NCBI GenBank assembly: GCA_016930895.1
Contig: JAFGFV010000087.1
Span: 1-6,847 of the forward strand
DNA length: 6,847 bases
Direction of reading: 5' to 3'
Source: Spirochaetales bacterium
Lineage (GTDB): Bacteria > Spirochaetota > Spirochaetia > SZUA-6 > DRHE01
The notes under the pieces were generated by a model that worked only from the letters and a program-made list of their open reading frames with translations, did not search any database and had not been told where the DNA came from. Of this stretch, positions 6,424-6,847 are shown piece after piece. The position numbers were made by a program, and so were the translations under genes. Numbering within the stretch: the stretch's first letter is position 1; every line of letters starts with the position of its first letter.

Positions 6424-6847
6424 CTCCAGTTCCTTGATCTGGTCTCTCAGCAGGGCCGCTTCCTCGTAGTTCTCTTCCTCCACGGCCTTGTCGAGCTGCT
6501 TTTCCAGATAGGCAATCTGGGATTGGATCTCCGAGGACTTGGCGGATTTGCCGCCGGCTTCCGCGGCGGAAATGGGGATCCCGGCCTCGTCGACCACCCC
6601 CTCGTCGATGAAGATCGGGCACTTGGCCCGCACCGCCAGGGCCACGCAGTCTGAGGGCCGAGAATCCAGGCTCAGGTCGGCGCCGTTGCGATTGAGGACC
6701 AAGCGCGCGTAGAAGGTCCCCTCCTTGAGCTCGGTGATCTCGATCCTGGAGACCTTGACCTCGAGCTGGTTGAGGGTGGACAGCAGCAGGTCGTGGGTCA
6801 GCGGCCGGGGCATCTTGTGATTGGCCAGCCCGATCAGGATGGCCTGC
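6412..6847 (-). CDS. Bifunctional nuclease (BFN/DUF151) family protein with C-terminal UVR motif, 5' end outside window
   Basis: The frame stays open to the right edge; ATG at 6813 is internal, since the codons before it read QAILIGLANHK and continue a normal BFN domain (family pattern: EAQAI, then PRPLTHDLL). Visible BFN parts are PRPLTHDLL, ITELKEGTFYARLVL and the signature SRPSDCVALAVR (6663-6628), ending near CPIFIDEGVV. About 50 residues of the domain should lie beyond the window. A short Ala/Gly/Ser/Lys linker leads to a UVR motif (6531-6421), EIQSQIAYLEKQLDKAVEEE then NYEEAALLRDQIKELEKKQ, the helical hairpin by which UvrB and UvrC contact each other and which occurs in other stress proteins. 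Plant BFN1-type proteins have reported DNase/RNase activity; the function of bacterial members is poorly defined. A role in nucleic acid metabolism is inferred. It converges on the small membrane protein gene with 13 nt between stop codons; its promoter is outside the window. Confidence 0.9.
   Translation of the reverse strand, partial: QAILIGLANHKMPRPLTHDLLLSTLNQLEVKVSRIEITELKEGTFYARLVLNRNGADLSLDSRPSDCVALAVRAKCPIFIDEGVVDEAGIPISAAEAGGKSAKSSEIQSQIAYLEKQLDKAVEEENYEEAALLRDQIKELEKKQ
6421..6531 (-). other. UVR motif region of the BFN-family protein
   Basis: The last 37 or so residues form a predicted antiparallel coiled-coil hairpin. The core NYEEAALLRDQIKELEK matches the UVR consensus (aromatic-E-x-A-A-x-L-R-D-x-I-x-x-L), with the RD pair and the alternating Glu/Leu pattern intact. 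Confidence 0.85.

Overview
The window is GC-rich (about two thirds G+C by eye) bacterial chromosome, coding almost from end to end. Six genes run head to tail on the + strand and one on the - strand converges on them from the right edge. No rRNA, tRNA, CRISPR array, insertion sequence, phage gene or attachment site was seen, and no stretch over 300 bases lacks a gene. The layout and several protein details suggest a spirochaete: the RimO N-terminal motif reads GCAKNQVDSE, the MFS carrier has the look of families common there, and a UVR-tailed bifunctional nuclease is present. This assignment is from memory and tentative; a deltaproteobacterium or related lineage is possible.

Layout on the + strand: (1) the 3' end of a RodZ-like morphogenesis protein, with a Pro/Ala linker built partly from 18-bp tandem repeats and a C-terminal DUF4115-type beta domain; (2) rimO, the ribosomal protein S12 methylthiotransferase; (3) a UvrD/PcrA-type SF1 helicase; (4) a 12-TM MFS carrier of unknown substrate; (5) a short protein resembling the N-terminal part of class III aminotransferases but without any lysine in a plausible PLP-binding position; (6) a 98-residue three-TM protein of unknown function. 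Junctions are very tight: 23-nt gap, 11-nt overlap, 11-nt overlap, 8-nt overlap, 4-nt gap. This suggests a single transcript with translational coupling from rimO or earlier. A GC-rich imperfect hairpin followed by six T residues, lying across the last + strand stop codon and the convergent gene's 3' end, is a plausible terminator.

On the - strand is the 3' part of a bifunctional nuclease (BFN/DUF151) family gene whose product ends in a UVR motif of the UvrB/UvrC type. Its 5' end lies beyond the window.

The cluster mixes cell shape (RodZ), translation (RimO), DNA repair (helicase) and unknown membrane or transport functions. It reads as a housekeeping operon rather than an accessory island. 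The most unusual item is the aminotransferase-like protein of gene 5, which looks like a PLP fold that has lost its catalytic machinery.
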